Shown piece by piece: positions 39,378-48,150 of a stretch of 48,244 nt of DNA. The notes beneath the pieces are model-generated. The model worked only from the letters and a program-made list of their open reading frames with translations. It did no database searches and was not told the origin of the DNA. Location: NCBI GenBank assembly GCA_902802265.1, contig CADCLN010000021.1, forward strand, positions 1 to 48,244. Direction: 5' to 3'. This DNA comes from an uncultured Bacteroidales bacterium (GTDB taxonomy: Bacteria > Bacteroidota > Bacteroidia > Bacteroidales > Bacteroidaceae). The first letter of the stretch is position 1. The number at the start of each line of letters is the position of its first letter. The position numbers were made by a program, and so were the translations under genes.

Positions 39378-40469
39378 GGGGGAATATTTACATTCCAAAT
39401 TCACAGGGGTAAAGTGCTTCGCCCGAATCATGTATGTTCCAGGCAGAAATCCAGGAATTTTTACATCAATCTTTTGCAGTGAAGAAGCATCTTGGGGGTA
39501 GGGAAAAGACAGGGCGTGTGTTATCCGCAGAGAAACATCGCTCTCCCTGATGCCGCATTCCATATAATATTCAGAAATGGGAATCAAGCTCTGAATGCCC
39601 GTCACATGAAGAGTGTCTTTCAGAAATTCATATTCCAGCGAGTCAAAACGCTCAAACTGCATGGACTCTATGATTTCGTTATATTCCTCCCGCGTCAAAT
39701 CCCTGCGGTTTACATGAGCAGTACGGAATGAAGGCCGATTCACATACTGGACAAAATGCCCGGAGAGTATAGACTCCTCGTCGTGAAGGTTTACACACAG
39801 CACATCCATATTCCGGATTCCATTTTCTGCCAAGAAAGACTGTGACAGGATGCCTGTATTTACAGACCCTACTCCTTCAATCCACGTGTCTTCAAATCCA
39901 GACCCGTCCGTTGCCTGTAAGCGTAGCATCTTCAATGACCTTTGCTTTTCTTGCGAAAGAGGGTAAAACGCATATTGTTCACAGTCATCTATGTAGCCCT
40001 CCTCTATCACCTTCATTCTTCTGTTCCCGTCAACAATAGTGATGTCATTCAGGTGCAGACCGAAATCAAACATTGTGACCGTCCTGTTTCGTTGCTTGTC
40101 GTACAGAGAAACCTGGTCTCCTGTTTGCTTGTAGAAGATGTACCTGTCCTCCATAAAGTTGGCGGAAACTTTCATTTTTGTGTATGTCCATCCATTTATC
40201 AGGCTGTCCCCCATGTCATATATGTGAAGGGCAGCGTTTCCCCCGTCTGCCAAGTTGCAGCGACAATACCAAAGTTTACTGTAGGGTTCATCCATATATC
40301 CATACTGACGGTCAGGATTCATGGGGATAACGTCAGCTTGTAAGTGCTGAACATTTATCAAAATATTGACCAAGAGGGAAAGCTTTATTCCATTAAGCAA
40401 TAATGCTATAGCGTTTCCGTATGAAATTTTTTTAAATGTATCCATTTTCTTGCAAAATTTATTCGTCAT
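39291..40469 (-). CDS. Secreted protein with dockerin-like tail (paralogue B)
   Basis: 392 residues from the ATG at 40469, which overlaps the stop of the upstream C25 remnant by 11 nt; a second ATG at 40445 (MDTFKKISYGN) is equally possible. Hydrophobic residues about 18-45 (NAIALLLNGIKLSLLVNILI) form a signal or anchor. The middle has beta-rich blocks shared with paralogue A, for example DTWIEGVGSVNTGILSQ. The C-terminus, YSPSPYDLDGDGVLTLNDIT then TLINVYLEMSR, is identical to paralogue A in the last 24 residues. Function unknown. Overlap with the remnant upstream suggests it was once the second gene of a peptidase operon. Confidence 0.8.
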   Translation of the reverse strand: MTNKFCKKMDTFKKISYGNAIALLLNGIKLSLLVNILINVQHLQADVIPMNPDRQYGYMDEPYSKLWYCRCNLADGGNAALHIYDMGDSLINGWTYTKMKVSANFMEDRYIFYKQTGDQVSLYDKQRNRTVTMFDFGLHLNDITIVDGNRRMKVIEEGYIDDCEQYAFYPLSQEKQRSLKMLRLQATDGSGFEDTWIEGVGSVNTGILSQSFLAENGIRNMDVLCVNLHDEESILSGHFVQYVNRPSFRTAHVNRRDLTREEYNEIIESMQFERFDSLEYEFLKDTLHVTGIQSLIPISEYYMECGIRESDVSLRITHALSFPYPQDASSLQKIDVKIPGFLPGTYMIRAKHFTPVNLECKYSPSPYDLDGDGVLTLNDITTLINVYLEMSR

Positions 40470-41061
40470 TGTTATTGATTTCTACATTTGAATTGATGAT
40501 GGTTGTTCCTGGATGTAGTTCTACGGATTCCGCTTTTATACTGACATCTGCATTCTGAATAAGTACGTCACCTGTAGGCTTTGTGGTTGTCACATTAGTT
40601 CCCACCAGGATTGTTTCACCCACGTATGTATGCGTTCCGTTGATAGTCTCATTCTGAATATACAAGTTTTTATAGAATGTGTATATGTATGGAATGCAGT
40701 TGTGTCTGTCGATACATATGATTACACTGTCAGCATTTGTTGCATATTCTTTGTAATTCCCAATATATGAATCCACAATGTTGCTTGACGGTGTATAAAA
40801 TGTAATTCTGTTATTTGTTCTGCTTCCACGAGTCTGTACAATGATATTCCCATTTTCATATTTTATAATAGGGGAATTAAATCCTTCTGGCCTTTCTGTA
40901 TATATCATCATAGAGGGATCTCCAAAACAATGAAAGAGCTCTTTTGTATATAAGACACAATCCTCATTATTGTTAGGGTGCGTATGTGTCATACCTATTT
41001 CTTCCATATACTCCATTCCTTGATCTAATATTCTCCCTAATTCATATTGCGGTGTAGCTTG
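40459..41061 (-). pseudogene. C-terminal remnant of a C25 (gingipain-like) peptidase
   Basis: The frame opens after a TGA at 41064-41062 and reads QATPQYELGRILDQGMEYME onward; an ATG at 41016 gives 185 residues. The stretch YTKELFHCFGDPSMMIYTERP resembles the end of C25 cysteine-peptidase domains (xLFGDPxMxxxTxxP), and the rest is a small beta domain ending ELHPGTTIINSNVEI. Catalytic His and Cys regions are missing, so this is a truncated gene or one cut by rearrangement. Upstream sequence is unrelated and holds a MITE. Family assignment rests on one motif and is moderately sure. Confidence 0.6.
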
Positions 41062-41116
41062 TCAAAAAGATTTTGGCTTTCATAATGTTAAGTTGTTTGA
41101 AGGGTTAATAAATTAT

Positions 41117-41215
41117 GAGTCCACTTGAAAAAGTCTTTTTAACGAAATTTGCCTTCTGACAATCAATTGGTTGAAAAGTCCAAAACCGCTATTTTTGACT
41201 TTTTCAAGTGGACTC
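41117..41215. mobile_element. 99-bp MITE with 19-bp perfect terminal inverted repeats
   Basis: GAGTCCACTTGAAAAAGTC (41117-41135) and its exact reverse complement (41197-41215) bound an element without coding capacity. Both sides carry AATTAT (41111-41116 and 41216-41221), a likely 6-bp target-site duplication. The inside contains a short palindrome, TCAATTGGTTGA-like. No transposase is in the window. The sequence differs from the ACCACAGATT inverted-repeat family. Confidence 0.88.
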
Positions 41216-41326
41216 AATTATTAATTATCAAAAATACGTTGCAAATATAAAGTTTCTTCTTGATTTGACCAAAGAAAAAAGGGATTTTATTTTAAGGTTT
41301 TAATGAACCCAAACCATGACTAGTCA

Positions 41327-41612
41327 CGTGGCATAGTTCTGCTACTGCCGGCGCAAAGTTCTCTCGCAGCCGTGGCAATGCAGTGCCGCCGCAGCGGGAG
41401 AACTTTGCGGGGGCAACGAGAGAACTGTGCGCCGGCGGTCAGAGAACTTTGCCACTGGAGTGGGAGAACTTTGCGCCGACTGCGGCAATGCTGTGGTTCT
41501 GTTTTAACATTTCGGCGGTTTCTTATCACAACTTAACAGTTGTCGATTCAAAACATGGCTGTTGTCTCTTCGAAACACGGCACTTATCGTTTCAAAACTT
41601 TGTGATGTGTTA
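41327..41612. repeat. 22-bp periodic array B, thirteen degenerate units
   Basis: Thirteen consecutive units hold exact 22-bp phase over 286 bp. Units 4-7 carry GAGAACTTTGC (one with GAGAACTGTGC) at the same columns; unit 2 carries the inverted form GCAAAGTTCTC; units 3 and 8 carry CAATGCAGTGC or CAATGCTGTG. From unit 10 on the units switch to a TTCAAAACA type that matches array C. Array A shares the first two core types. No open frame or promoter spacing explains it. Confidence 0.85.
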
Positions 41613-41802
41613 AAATGACTATCCGCAATCTAATACCAATAGATTTGTGACTCAATTCGCATGTAATTAAAGAATCACAGGTTATGCAAATTACATTGAT
41701 TTATCCAACGCGGATTGTCACGAATGAACCACGAACTTTAGAGCTCGGCAGAGCCAAAACTTGAATAGGTGAAATGAATCTTCAAAAAACGTCATGGAGA
41801 AC
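41613..41802. other. Non-coding stretch without recognised features
   Basis: Between array B and the murF-alr stop I see no hairpin with a T tract, no promoter pair and no supported open frame. A degenerate ATTACATTGATTTATCC stretch near 41690 may be a worn copy of the 9-bp-unit repeats. Confidence 0.5.
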
Positions 41803-44283
41803 CTAACTTTCCTGCACATAGACGTGCTGCACACGGTTGGAGATGCTTGTAAGCACTTCGTAGGGAATGGTTCCGATGGCGTCGCTGAGCACTGTAACGG
41901 GCAGGTCGTCACCAAAGATGACGGCATGGTCGCCCACACGGCAGTCGATGTCGGTCACATCAATCATGCAGACGTCCATGCAGATGTTCCCCACGTAGTC
42001 AGCCCGCTGTCCGTTCACCAGGCAGTAGCATTGGCGGTTGCCCAAACGGCGATTCAGTCCGTCGGCATATCCAATGGGGATGGCTGCAATGCGCGACGGA
42101 CGCTGCAACACGGTACGACGGCTGTAGCCAATGGAGTCGCCTGCTGGAACGTTGCGTATCTGGAGGATGGTTGTCTTCAGGGTCGCTACATTGTTTAATA
42201 TGGCATTCGTAGCGGGGTCGATGCCATAAAGACCCAAACCGAGGCGCACCATGTCGAGTTGCCACTGGGGGAAGTGCTGGATGGCGGCAGAGTTGCAGAT
42301 GTGGCGCAGTATCTTGTGGCTGTAGGCCTGCTGCAAGCAGCGGGAGGCTGCATCGAAGAGGGCGAACTGATGGCGGGAGAAGTCGTCGAACTGGGCTGAG
42401 TCGCTGCCCACGAAGTGGCTGAACACGGAGCAGGGCACCAAGGCTGTCTGCCGCTGCAAACGGCTGATGAGCCGTGGCATGTCTTCCAGCGGGTTGAATC
42501 CCAAGCGGTGCATACCGGTGTCGAGCTTGATGTGGACGGGAAAGTCGGTGATGCCGTGTTTTTCAGCGGCACGGATAAGGGCTTCGAGGATTTCGAAGGA
42601 GAACACTTCGGGTTCGAGCCGATGGTCGAAGAGCATCTTGAAGGATGTCGTTTCGGGGTTCATCACCATGATGTTGGCTGTGATGCCGGCACGGCGAAGG
42701 TCGGCACCTTCGTCGGCTACGGCAACGGCCAGATAGTCCACACCTGCATCCTGTAGTGTCTTGCTGGTTTCAAGTGCCCCCGTGCCGTAGGCTGAGGCTT
42801 TAACCATGCAGACTATCTTGGTCTGGGGGTCTTGTATGAAACTGCGGTAGTGGCGCAGGTTTTCCTGCAAGGCTGAGAGGTTGACTTCGAGGATGGTCTG
42901 GTGCACTTTGAGCGTGAGCAGGTCGGATATTTTGTCGAAATGGAACTGACGCGCTCCCTTGATGAGGATGAGTTCGTCGCGCAGCTGCTGAAAAAGCGGA
43001 CTGGCAAGAAATGCATCGGTGGAGTGGAAGGCATAATGCTCCATGGGGAAGCAGGAGGCACAGCGGCTGATTTCGTCGCCTACAAGGATTACTTTCCCGA
43101 TGCCGCGAGTGGCTGCCATCTGTGCCACCTGACTATAGAGGCTGCGTGGTGACAGGCCTGACTGGAGGATTTCGGAGAGGATGAGGGTAAGGTTTTGGGA
43201 CTGTGAAGTTTTGAGGTTTTGGGGCCTGGCATGGGACCGTCGCACCATGAAGTCAAGGGCGATGTCGAGGGAGTGGATATCGGAGTTGTAGGTGTCGTTG
43301 ATGAGGGTGCAGCCACGAATGCCTTCCTTGACTTCAAGACGCATGGCAACGGGTTCAAGATGTGACATCCGCTGACAGAGGGTTTCTGTATCTATGCCTC
43401 CCAACGCTATGACTGTTGCCACGCAAGTGATGCTGTTCTGGATGGCGGCATCGTCGATAAAGGGGATGGTGTAGGAATGGGTTTGCCCCTCAGCCTCGAA
43501 ATATATGGTGGCGGCACCCTCAGCTTTCTCTATGCGCAGCGGAGTAATCTGCTGGCGACGGATGGAGGGAGGCAGGAGCGAGGCACAGCGGTGGATGGTG
43601 GTGTCTTGGCTGCAAATCACCATTTTGTCGGCATGACGGAAGAGTTGCATCTTCTCCGAGCATTTGATGTCGTAAGAGAGGAAATTCTCTTGATGGGCAC
43701 TACCGAGATTGGTCATCACGCCGATGGTGGGGTGCAGTATTTGCTCCAGCCGTTCCATTTCGCCTGGCTGACTGATGCCTGCCTCAAAGATGGCGATGTC
43801 GTGGTGTGACGAAAGCAACCAGACGCTGAGGGGCACACCCACCTGGGAGTTGTAGCTGCGTGGAGAACGGCAGACGTTGTAGTCGGGGGAAAGCAGCTGG
43901 TAGAGCCATTCCTTCACCGTGGTCTTGCCGTTGCTGCCCGTGATGGCAATGACGGGTATCTGGAACTGGCTGCGATGCCATGCAGCCAGTTGCTGAAGGG
44001 CTTGCAGGGGGGAGGAGACGACGAGGAAGTTGCAGGAAGCGGAATGGGCTGGCGGTACTGAATAGTCAGCACCTTCTTCCACCACAAAATTCCTCACACC
44101 CCGTCGGATGAGTTGAGGAATGTATTTGTGCCCGTCGTTCTTGGGCGTTTTCAAGGCAAAGAAGAGGGTTTCTTCCGGAAAACTGAGTGACCGGCTGTCG
44201 ATAAGCAGCCAGTTGATGGTGGCATCGGTTGTGCCGATGCGTTTTGCGCCAATGACTTGGGCAATGGTGTTTATATTGTACAT
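41803..44283 (-). CDS. murF-alr: Bifunctional MurF-alanine racemase fusion
   Basis: 826 residues, an arrangement known in Bacteroidetes. The N-terminal part (1-450) is MurF, which adds D-Ala-D-Ala to the UDP-MurNAc tripeptide: MYNINTIAQVIGAKRIG, ATP loop ITGSNGKTTVKEWLYQLL, NLGSAHQENF and LINDTYNSDIHSLDIALDF. The C-terminal part (about 455-826) is a PLP-dependent alanine racemase: LEVNLSALQENLRHYRS, VKASAYGTGA with the PLP-binding Lys, IKLDTGMHRLGF, SHFVGSDSAQ, RLGLGLYG, GDSIGYSRR and NICMDVCMIDVTD. One protein thus makes D-Ala and uses its dipeptide in cell-wall synthesis. It is the last gene of the serB operon, 18 nt after the GSCFA gene. Confidence 0.97.
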   Translation of the reverse strand: MYNINTIAQVIGAKRIGTTDATINWLLIDSRSLSFPEETLFFALKTPKNDGHKYIPQLIRRGVRNFVVEEGADYSVPPAHSASCNFLVVSSPLQALQQLAAWHRSQFQIPVIAITGSNGKTTVKEWLYQLLSPDYNVCRSPRSYNSQVGVPLSVWLLSSHHDIAIFEAGISQPGEMERLEQILHPTIGVMTNLGSAHQENFLSYDIKCSEKMQLFRHADKMVICSQDTTIHRCASLLPPSIRRQQITPLRIEKAEGAATIYFEAEGQTHSYTIPFIDDAAIQNSITCVATVIALGGIDTETLCQRMSHLEPVAMRLEVKEGIRGCTLINDTYNSDIHSLDIALDFMVRRSHARPQNLKTSQSQNLTLILSEILQSGLSPRSLYSQVAQMAATRGIGKVILVGDEISRCASCFPMEHYAFHSTDAFLASPLFQQLRDELILIKGARQFHFDKISDLLTLKVHQTILEVNLSALQENLRHYRSFIQDPQTKIVCMVKASAYGTGALETSKTLQDAGVDYLAVAVADEGADLRRAGITANIMVMNPETTSFKMLFDHRLEPEVFSFEILEALIRAAEKHGITDFPVHIKLDTGMHRLGFNPLEDMPRLISRLQRQTALVPCSVFSHFVGSDSAQFDDFSRHQFALFDAASRCLQQAYSHKILRHICNSAAIQHFPQWQLDMVRLGLGLYGIDPATNAILNNVATLKTTILQIRNVPAGDSIGYSRRTVLQRPSRIAAIPIGYADGLNRRLGNRQCYCLVNGQRADYVGNICMDVCMIDVTDIDCRVGDHAVIFGDDLPVTVLSDAIGTIPYEVLTSISNRVQHVYVQES

Positions 44284-44301
44284 AAGCGATGGTAGGACGT
44301 T

Positions 44302-45186
44302 TTATGTTGTTGCGTTAGGGATAATGGTTCTATGTTGGGTTTGCTTCCATTTTTTCAGATTTTGCCGACATTGTTCGATGGTCTGTGGCGACATGTATGT
44401 TTGCAGGAAACGCTGCCAGATGTATTCGACGGCGAGAGGTGATGGATGCACCATGTCGTCAGCATAAAAACGGTAGTCGCGCAGTTCGTCCAACAGGATT
44501 TCGTAGGAGGGGAAATAACTGTAATGACCGTCGGACGACGGACCGTTCACCATTTCCTCGACGGCTTGCAGCAAAATACCCTTGCTGATTTGGTTCAGAT
44601 GCAGTCCGTCACGTTTGTGGCGAATAGGACTGACGGTGAAGATGATTTTCAGTTCGGGGTTGACGGAGGCAAGCAGATGGAGCAGCATTTGCCACTGGTC
44701 CACAATGTCGTAGGCTGTCAGCCGTTCTCGCTGAAAGAGGTTGTCGGGCTGTTTATGGCAGTTGGCGACAAGCATTCCAGTCTCTTTGAGCCGATAAATG
44801 ATGGCGGTACCGAAAGTGACCATCAGCACATTGGCTTTCCGCAGATAGTCTGCCGTGCAGCGGGTTGCTGCATCGACTCCCTGCAAAAGTTCGTCTTGGG
44901 TCGTGGCAGAAAAGCGGCTATGATGCAGCCATGAATGCCAAATGCCTGTGGCAGTGTCCTGAAAGACCTCCGTACACGTTTTTTCACTGATGCAACGCAG
45001 CAGCATGACGGCGATGCTGACGGGATTGTAAAGTGTGCCAAAGGGGTTTGACACGACTTGAAAGCCGCTTTCAGTCAGTTTGCTGCCCATTTCGTCGGCA
45101 AAGCAAGAACCCAGCAGCAGCAGTTTGTCGCCGTGCAAAATCTGGAACGACGGCTTGGGTATCTCGACAGGGGTTTGCAATTGCAT
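44302..45186 (-). CDS. GSCFA-domain protein
   Basis: 294 residues. The name motif is at 46-52 (LLLGSCFADEMGSKL), followed by NPFGTLYNP, TFGTAIIYR, the SPIRHKRDGL block and DDMVHPSPLAVEYIWQRF. The fold is SGNH-like with Ser in GSCF and Asp/His near the C-terminus, so an esterase or acyltransferase role is plausible, but the substrate is unknown. No signal peptide. It lies between DUF4250 (24 nt upstream) and murF-alr (18 nt downstream); the neighbourhood suggests a role in cell-envelope biology. Confidence 0.93.
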   Translation of the reverse strand: MQLQTPVEIPKPSFQILHGDKLLLLGSCFADEMGSKLTESGFQVVSNPFGTLYNPVSIAVMLLRCISEKTCTEVFQDTATGIWHSWLHHSRFSATTQDELLQGVDAATRCTADYLRKANVLMVTFGTAIIYRLKETGMLVANCHKQPDNLFQRERLTAYDIVDQWQMLLHLLASVNPELKIIFTVSPIRHKRDGLHLNQISKGILLQAVEEMVNGPSSDGHYSYFPSYEILLDELRDYRFYADDMVHPSPLAVEYIWQRFLQTYMSPQTIEQCRQNLKKWKQTQHRTIIPNATT

Positions 45187-45210
45187 GGTTTTTCGAGAGT
45201 TTTTGCAGTT

Positions 45211-45387
45211 TTACCAAAACTTGTTGTTTTCTTCGCTATATTCAAAACCTGCCCGTGCAAGACGCAGGCAGAGGTCGTCTCGGTCAACATCTTCAGCACG
45301 GCAAAGTTCGTCGAGCGTGGCATAAAAGTCACGCAGTTTCATGTTCACCACACTCAGCAGCATGATAGGGTCTTCGGGTAAATTCAT
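45211..45387 (-). CDS. DUF4250 family protein
   Basis: 58 residues from the ATG at 45387 (MNLPEDPIMLLSVVNMKLRD), which overlaps the MATE stop (ATGA at 45387-45384); a longer frame exists to 45420 but misses the family start. Conserved features: NLPEDPIMLLS, NMKLRDFY, LDELC and a C-terminal GFEYSEENNKFW. A small soluble helical protein of unknown function, common in Bacteroidetes and Firmicutes. Confidence 0.9.
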   Translation of the reverse strand: MNLPEDPIMLLSVVNMKLRDFYATLDELCRAEDVDRDDLCLRLARAGFEYSEENNKFW

Positions 45388-46718
45388 TGGTTTTGTATGA
45401 TTATTCGATTGGTTTTCCATCTAAATCTCAGTTGGTAGAGCAGACCCGCCGTGGTCAGTCCGAAAGGGAAACTCCACCAGACACCCACAGCCCCCATGCC
45501 ACAGGGGAAGGCCAACAGCCATGCCAGCGGAATACTGACCAGGGCGTAGGCCACAAAGGCCGAAATCATCATGGGTCTTACGTCCTGAATAGCCCGCAGC
45601 GAGTTGGCATATATCGTTTGCAGACAATCGCCCAGCTGGTAGCAGGCAAACGCTGGAAGCAGGGCGAGAAAGAGCAAGGTAACCTCCGGACTGGTCGTGA
45701 ACATACGGGCTATGGGGACACCAGCCAGCAAGATGGTCGATGTGATGACAACCGCAGCGAGAACCGACATCCAGAAAGCCGTGCGAGCCGTCCGCTGCAC
45801 TTCGTCCCATTCGTCCTGTCCTCGGAAATAGGCAATACGGATGGCAGCCGCTGCACCGACACCATAGTAAACCATAAAGCCAACGGTGGAGACCGTACAC
45901 ATCACCTGATGAGCAGCCAAAGCCGTAGCACCTATCCAGCCCATGAACAGGGCACAGACATTGAAAGAACCAGCCTCCAGACACATCTGCACAGAAATGG
46001 GTATGCCCAATCGCACCAGCAGCCACTGCCCCTTCGACGGATGTTCGCTGTATGCTTCTGCTTGCAAAAATTGCTCCGACTGCAGCAGGGCACCATATTT
46101 CAAGGCTAAGTGCAAAGCCACAGGCATCATGACCCTGGACAACAGGGTAGCCACTCCTGCTCCAAGCAACCCCCAGTCTAGGAGAAAGATGCAGACATAG
46201 TTCAACACAAGGTTGACCACATTGCTGCCAATCATCACCCACATCGGAGTCTTTGTGTCGCCCACGGCATCCGAAAACTGCTTCATGGAATTGAACAAAG
46301 CCAGAAACGGCAACGACACCAGCAGCACCAAGAAGTAGGGACGCATCAAGGGCAACAACTCTTCCGGCTGATGCAAAGCATCGAGATTGATATAGAGCAA
46401 CAAGAGCAGGACCACGACCACCACGCTGGTCAGCAGATTCACCACATTGCTGTCTCTCAACGTCTGCAACACCTTTCCGTAATCGCCACGGCTGAAATGC
46501 GATCCCACCACAGGAGTGGTGGCGTATGACATTCCCAAGAGCAGGTAAATGACAAAATTGAACACATTGTTCACAAATCCAGCCGCAGAGAGTTCCGATG
46601 TTCCATACTGCCCCACCATAATCGTGTCCGCCCAGCCTTGCAGAATACTGCCTAACTGGGCAATGACAATGGGGTATGCCAAATGGTAGATAGCCGAAAC
46701 TCTACTGCGCCCGTTCAT
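45384..46718 (-). CDS. MATE-family multidrug/cation antiporter
   Basis: 444 residues, twelve predicted membrane helices in two related halves. MATE landmarks: an N-terminal IVIAQLGSILQGWADTIMVGQYG, then LGMSYATTPVVGSHFSRGDYGKV, and LGIPISVQMCLEAGSFNVCALFMGWIG opening the second half. Such proteins export drugs or metabolites in exchange for Na+ or H+. Its ATG lies 17 nt inside the end of serB, and its stop overlaps the DUF4250 start, so translation is coupled on both sides. Substrate unknown. Confidence 0.93.
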   Translation of the reverse strand: MNGRSRVSAIYHLAYPIVIAQLGSILQGWADTIMVGQYGTSELSAAGFVNNVFNFVIYLLLGMSYATTPVVGSHFSRGDYGKVLQTLRDSNVVNLLTSVVVVVLLLLLYINLDALHQPEELLPLMRPYFLVLLVSLPFLALFNSMKQFSDAVGDTKTPMWVMIGSNVVNLVLNYVCIFLLDWGLLGAGVATLLSRVMMPVALHLALKYGALLQSEQFLQAEAYSEHPSKGQWLLVRLGIPISVQMCLEAGSFNVCALFMGWIGATALAAHQVMCTVSTVGFMVYYGVGAAAAIRIAYFRGQDEWDEVQRTARTAFWMSVLAAVVITSTILLAGVPIARMFTTSPEVTLLFLALLPAFACYQLGDCLQTIYANSLRAIQDVRPMMISAFVAYALVSIPLAWLLAFPCGMGAVGVWWSFPFGLTTAGLLYQLRFRWKTNRIIIQNQ

Positions 46719-47946
46719 CTAAGTAAGAATCTTTGAAACCGAGGAAATAGAGCACACCGTCCAGTCCGATGGTGTTGATGCTCTGCTGGGCATTGGCCAC
46801 CACACGGGGCTTGGCATGGAAAGCGATGCCCAACCCCGCTTCGCTCAGCATCGGCAGGTCGTTGGCACCGTCGCCCACGGCAATGGTCTGCTGCAAATCC
46901 ACCTTCTCCACCTGGGCTATCAACCTCAACAACTCTGCCTTGCGCCGACCATCGACGATTTCTCCCACATAGTTGCCCGTCAGGTGCCCTGTCTCGTCAA
47001 TCTCCAGTTCGTTGGCATAGACATAATCAATGCCATATTTCTTCTGAATATATTCGCCAAAGAAGGTAAAACCACCCGAAAGGATAGCAATCTTGTAGCC
47101 ATACCGCTTCAGCACATACATCAGCCGGTCCACACCCTCCGTAAACGGCAAGTTTTCTGCAATCTCCCGCATCACACTCACGTCCAGCCCCTTCAGCAAC
47201 TGACAACGGCGGGTAAACGACTCCTTGAAGTCAATCTCGCCCCGCATGGCACTCGCCGTAATGGCAGCCACCTGGTCATACACACCATGCTTTCGTGCCA
47301 ACTCGTCAATAACCTCTGCCTGTATCAGCGTAGAATCCATATCGAAGCAAATCAGCCGACGCATACGGCGATACATGTTATCCGTCTGGAACGAACAGTC
47401 AATCTCCAGCTCTTTCGACATACGGAGCAATTCGCCGTGCAGCTCCTCTTTGTCCTTCGGAGTGCCACGCACCGAGAACTGAATGCAGGCACGTGTTTTC
47501 TCCAGCGGATGCACAATGCTGGCACGCCCTGTCAGTCGCTTGATGCCGTCGATGTTCAGTCCCTGGTCAGCTATCAACCGTGTCACGGCACCAATTTGCC
47601 GAGCCTCCAACCGGCGTCCCAACACCGTCAGCATATAGCGATTTTTGCCCTGCCGAGCCACCCATGCCTCGTACTCATCCAGTGTGACAGGATAGAACTT
47701 GATGTTCACATTCAGTTCTGAAGCCTTGAACAGCAACTCCTTCATCACCCGTCCCGAATTTTCTTCTGCCACACGAATCAAGATACCCAAAGACAAGGTG
47801 GAATGGATGTCAGCCTGTCCGATGTCCTGAATGTGCACCCCGTAGCGAGTCAGGATTTCCATGATGCTTGCCGTCAGTCCAGGACGGTCTTCACCCGTGA
47901 TGCGCAGCAGCATCAACTCTTCACGGTTATCGTCTTTGTTTTCCAT
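46702..47946 (-). CDS. serB: Phosphoserine phosphatase with two N-terminal ACT domains
   Basis: 414 residues from the ATG at 47946; the in-frame TTG six bases upstream is less likely. Two ACT domains (about 10-80 and 95-185; LLRITGEDRPGLTASIMEIL opens the first) suggest amino-acid feedback. The HAD domain has nucleophile Asp in CFDMDSTLIQAEVIDELA, motif II ILSGGFTFFGEYI, KxxxL region GRRKAELL and motif III AVGDGANDLPML. It makes L-serine from phosphoserine, the last step of serine synthesis. It leads a five-gene operon (MATE, DUF4250, GSCFA, murF-alr) with a full promoter upstream. Confidence 0.96.
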   Translation of the reverse strand: MENKDDNREELMLLRITGEDRPGLTASIMEILTRYGVHIQDIGQADIHSTLSLGILIRVAEENSGRVMKELLFKASELNVNIKFYPVTLDEYEAWVARQGKNRYMLTVLGRRLEARQIGAVTRLIADQGLNIDGIKRLTGRASIVHPLEKTRACIQFSVRGTPKDKEELHGELLRMSKELEIDCSFQTDNMYRRMRRLICFDMDSTLIQAEVIDELARKHGVYDQVAAITASAMRGEIDFKESFTRRCQLLKGLDVSVMREIAENLPFTEGVDRLMYVLKRYGYKIAILSGGFTFFGEYIQKKYGIDYVYANELEIDETGHLTGNYVGEIVDGRRKAELLRLIAQVEKVDLQQTIAVGDGANDLPMLSEAGLGIAFHAKPRVVANAQQSINTIGLDGVLYFLGFKDSYLDERAQ

Positions 47947-48013
47947 TATCAATTCTTCATTTTATCATTCTATCCAAAAGATAAAACTCATAAACAAATC
48001 CATTTAATGGCCG

Positions 48014-48045
48014 CAAAGTTACACTTTTCTGAACGTATGACCAAA
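48014..48045 (-). promoter_or_regulatory. Promoter of the serB operon
   Basis: On the minus strand TTTG (48045-48042) and TAACTTTG (48021-48014) are 20 nt apart, an exact Bacteroidetes promoter. The leader to the ATG at 47946 is about 60 nt. Confidence 0.8.
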
Positions 48046-48118
48046 TGTTTTGCATATTTTTAGGAAACCCAGAAAAAAAACCCCAGAAAAAACTGGAGGG
48101 AATTGAAAGGAATGGAAG

Positions 48119-48150
48119 GGAAGTTAAAAGGAAGTTAAAGGGAAGTTAAC
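48119..48150. repeat. 11-bp array (GGAAGTTAAAG family), three units
   Basis: GGAAGTTAAAA, GGAAGTTAAAG and GGAAGTTAAC- in a row, preceded by looser purine-rich copies (GGAATTGAAAG near 48099). The rest of the region to the window end has no gene I can support. Confidence 0.85.

Noticed and set aside
34463-40469. Cellulosome-type cluster suggested by dockerin-like tails
   Set aside because: No cohesin or cellulase domains are present; the tails alone do not support a cellulosome.
41393-41480. Row of promoters, because GAGAACTTTG resembles the -7 box
   Set aside because: The 22-bp spacing gives 18 nt between successive TTTG, whereas a promoter needs 23-25 nt from TTTG to the TTTG of the -7 box; no downstream gene is on the plus strand.
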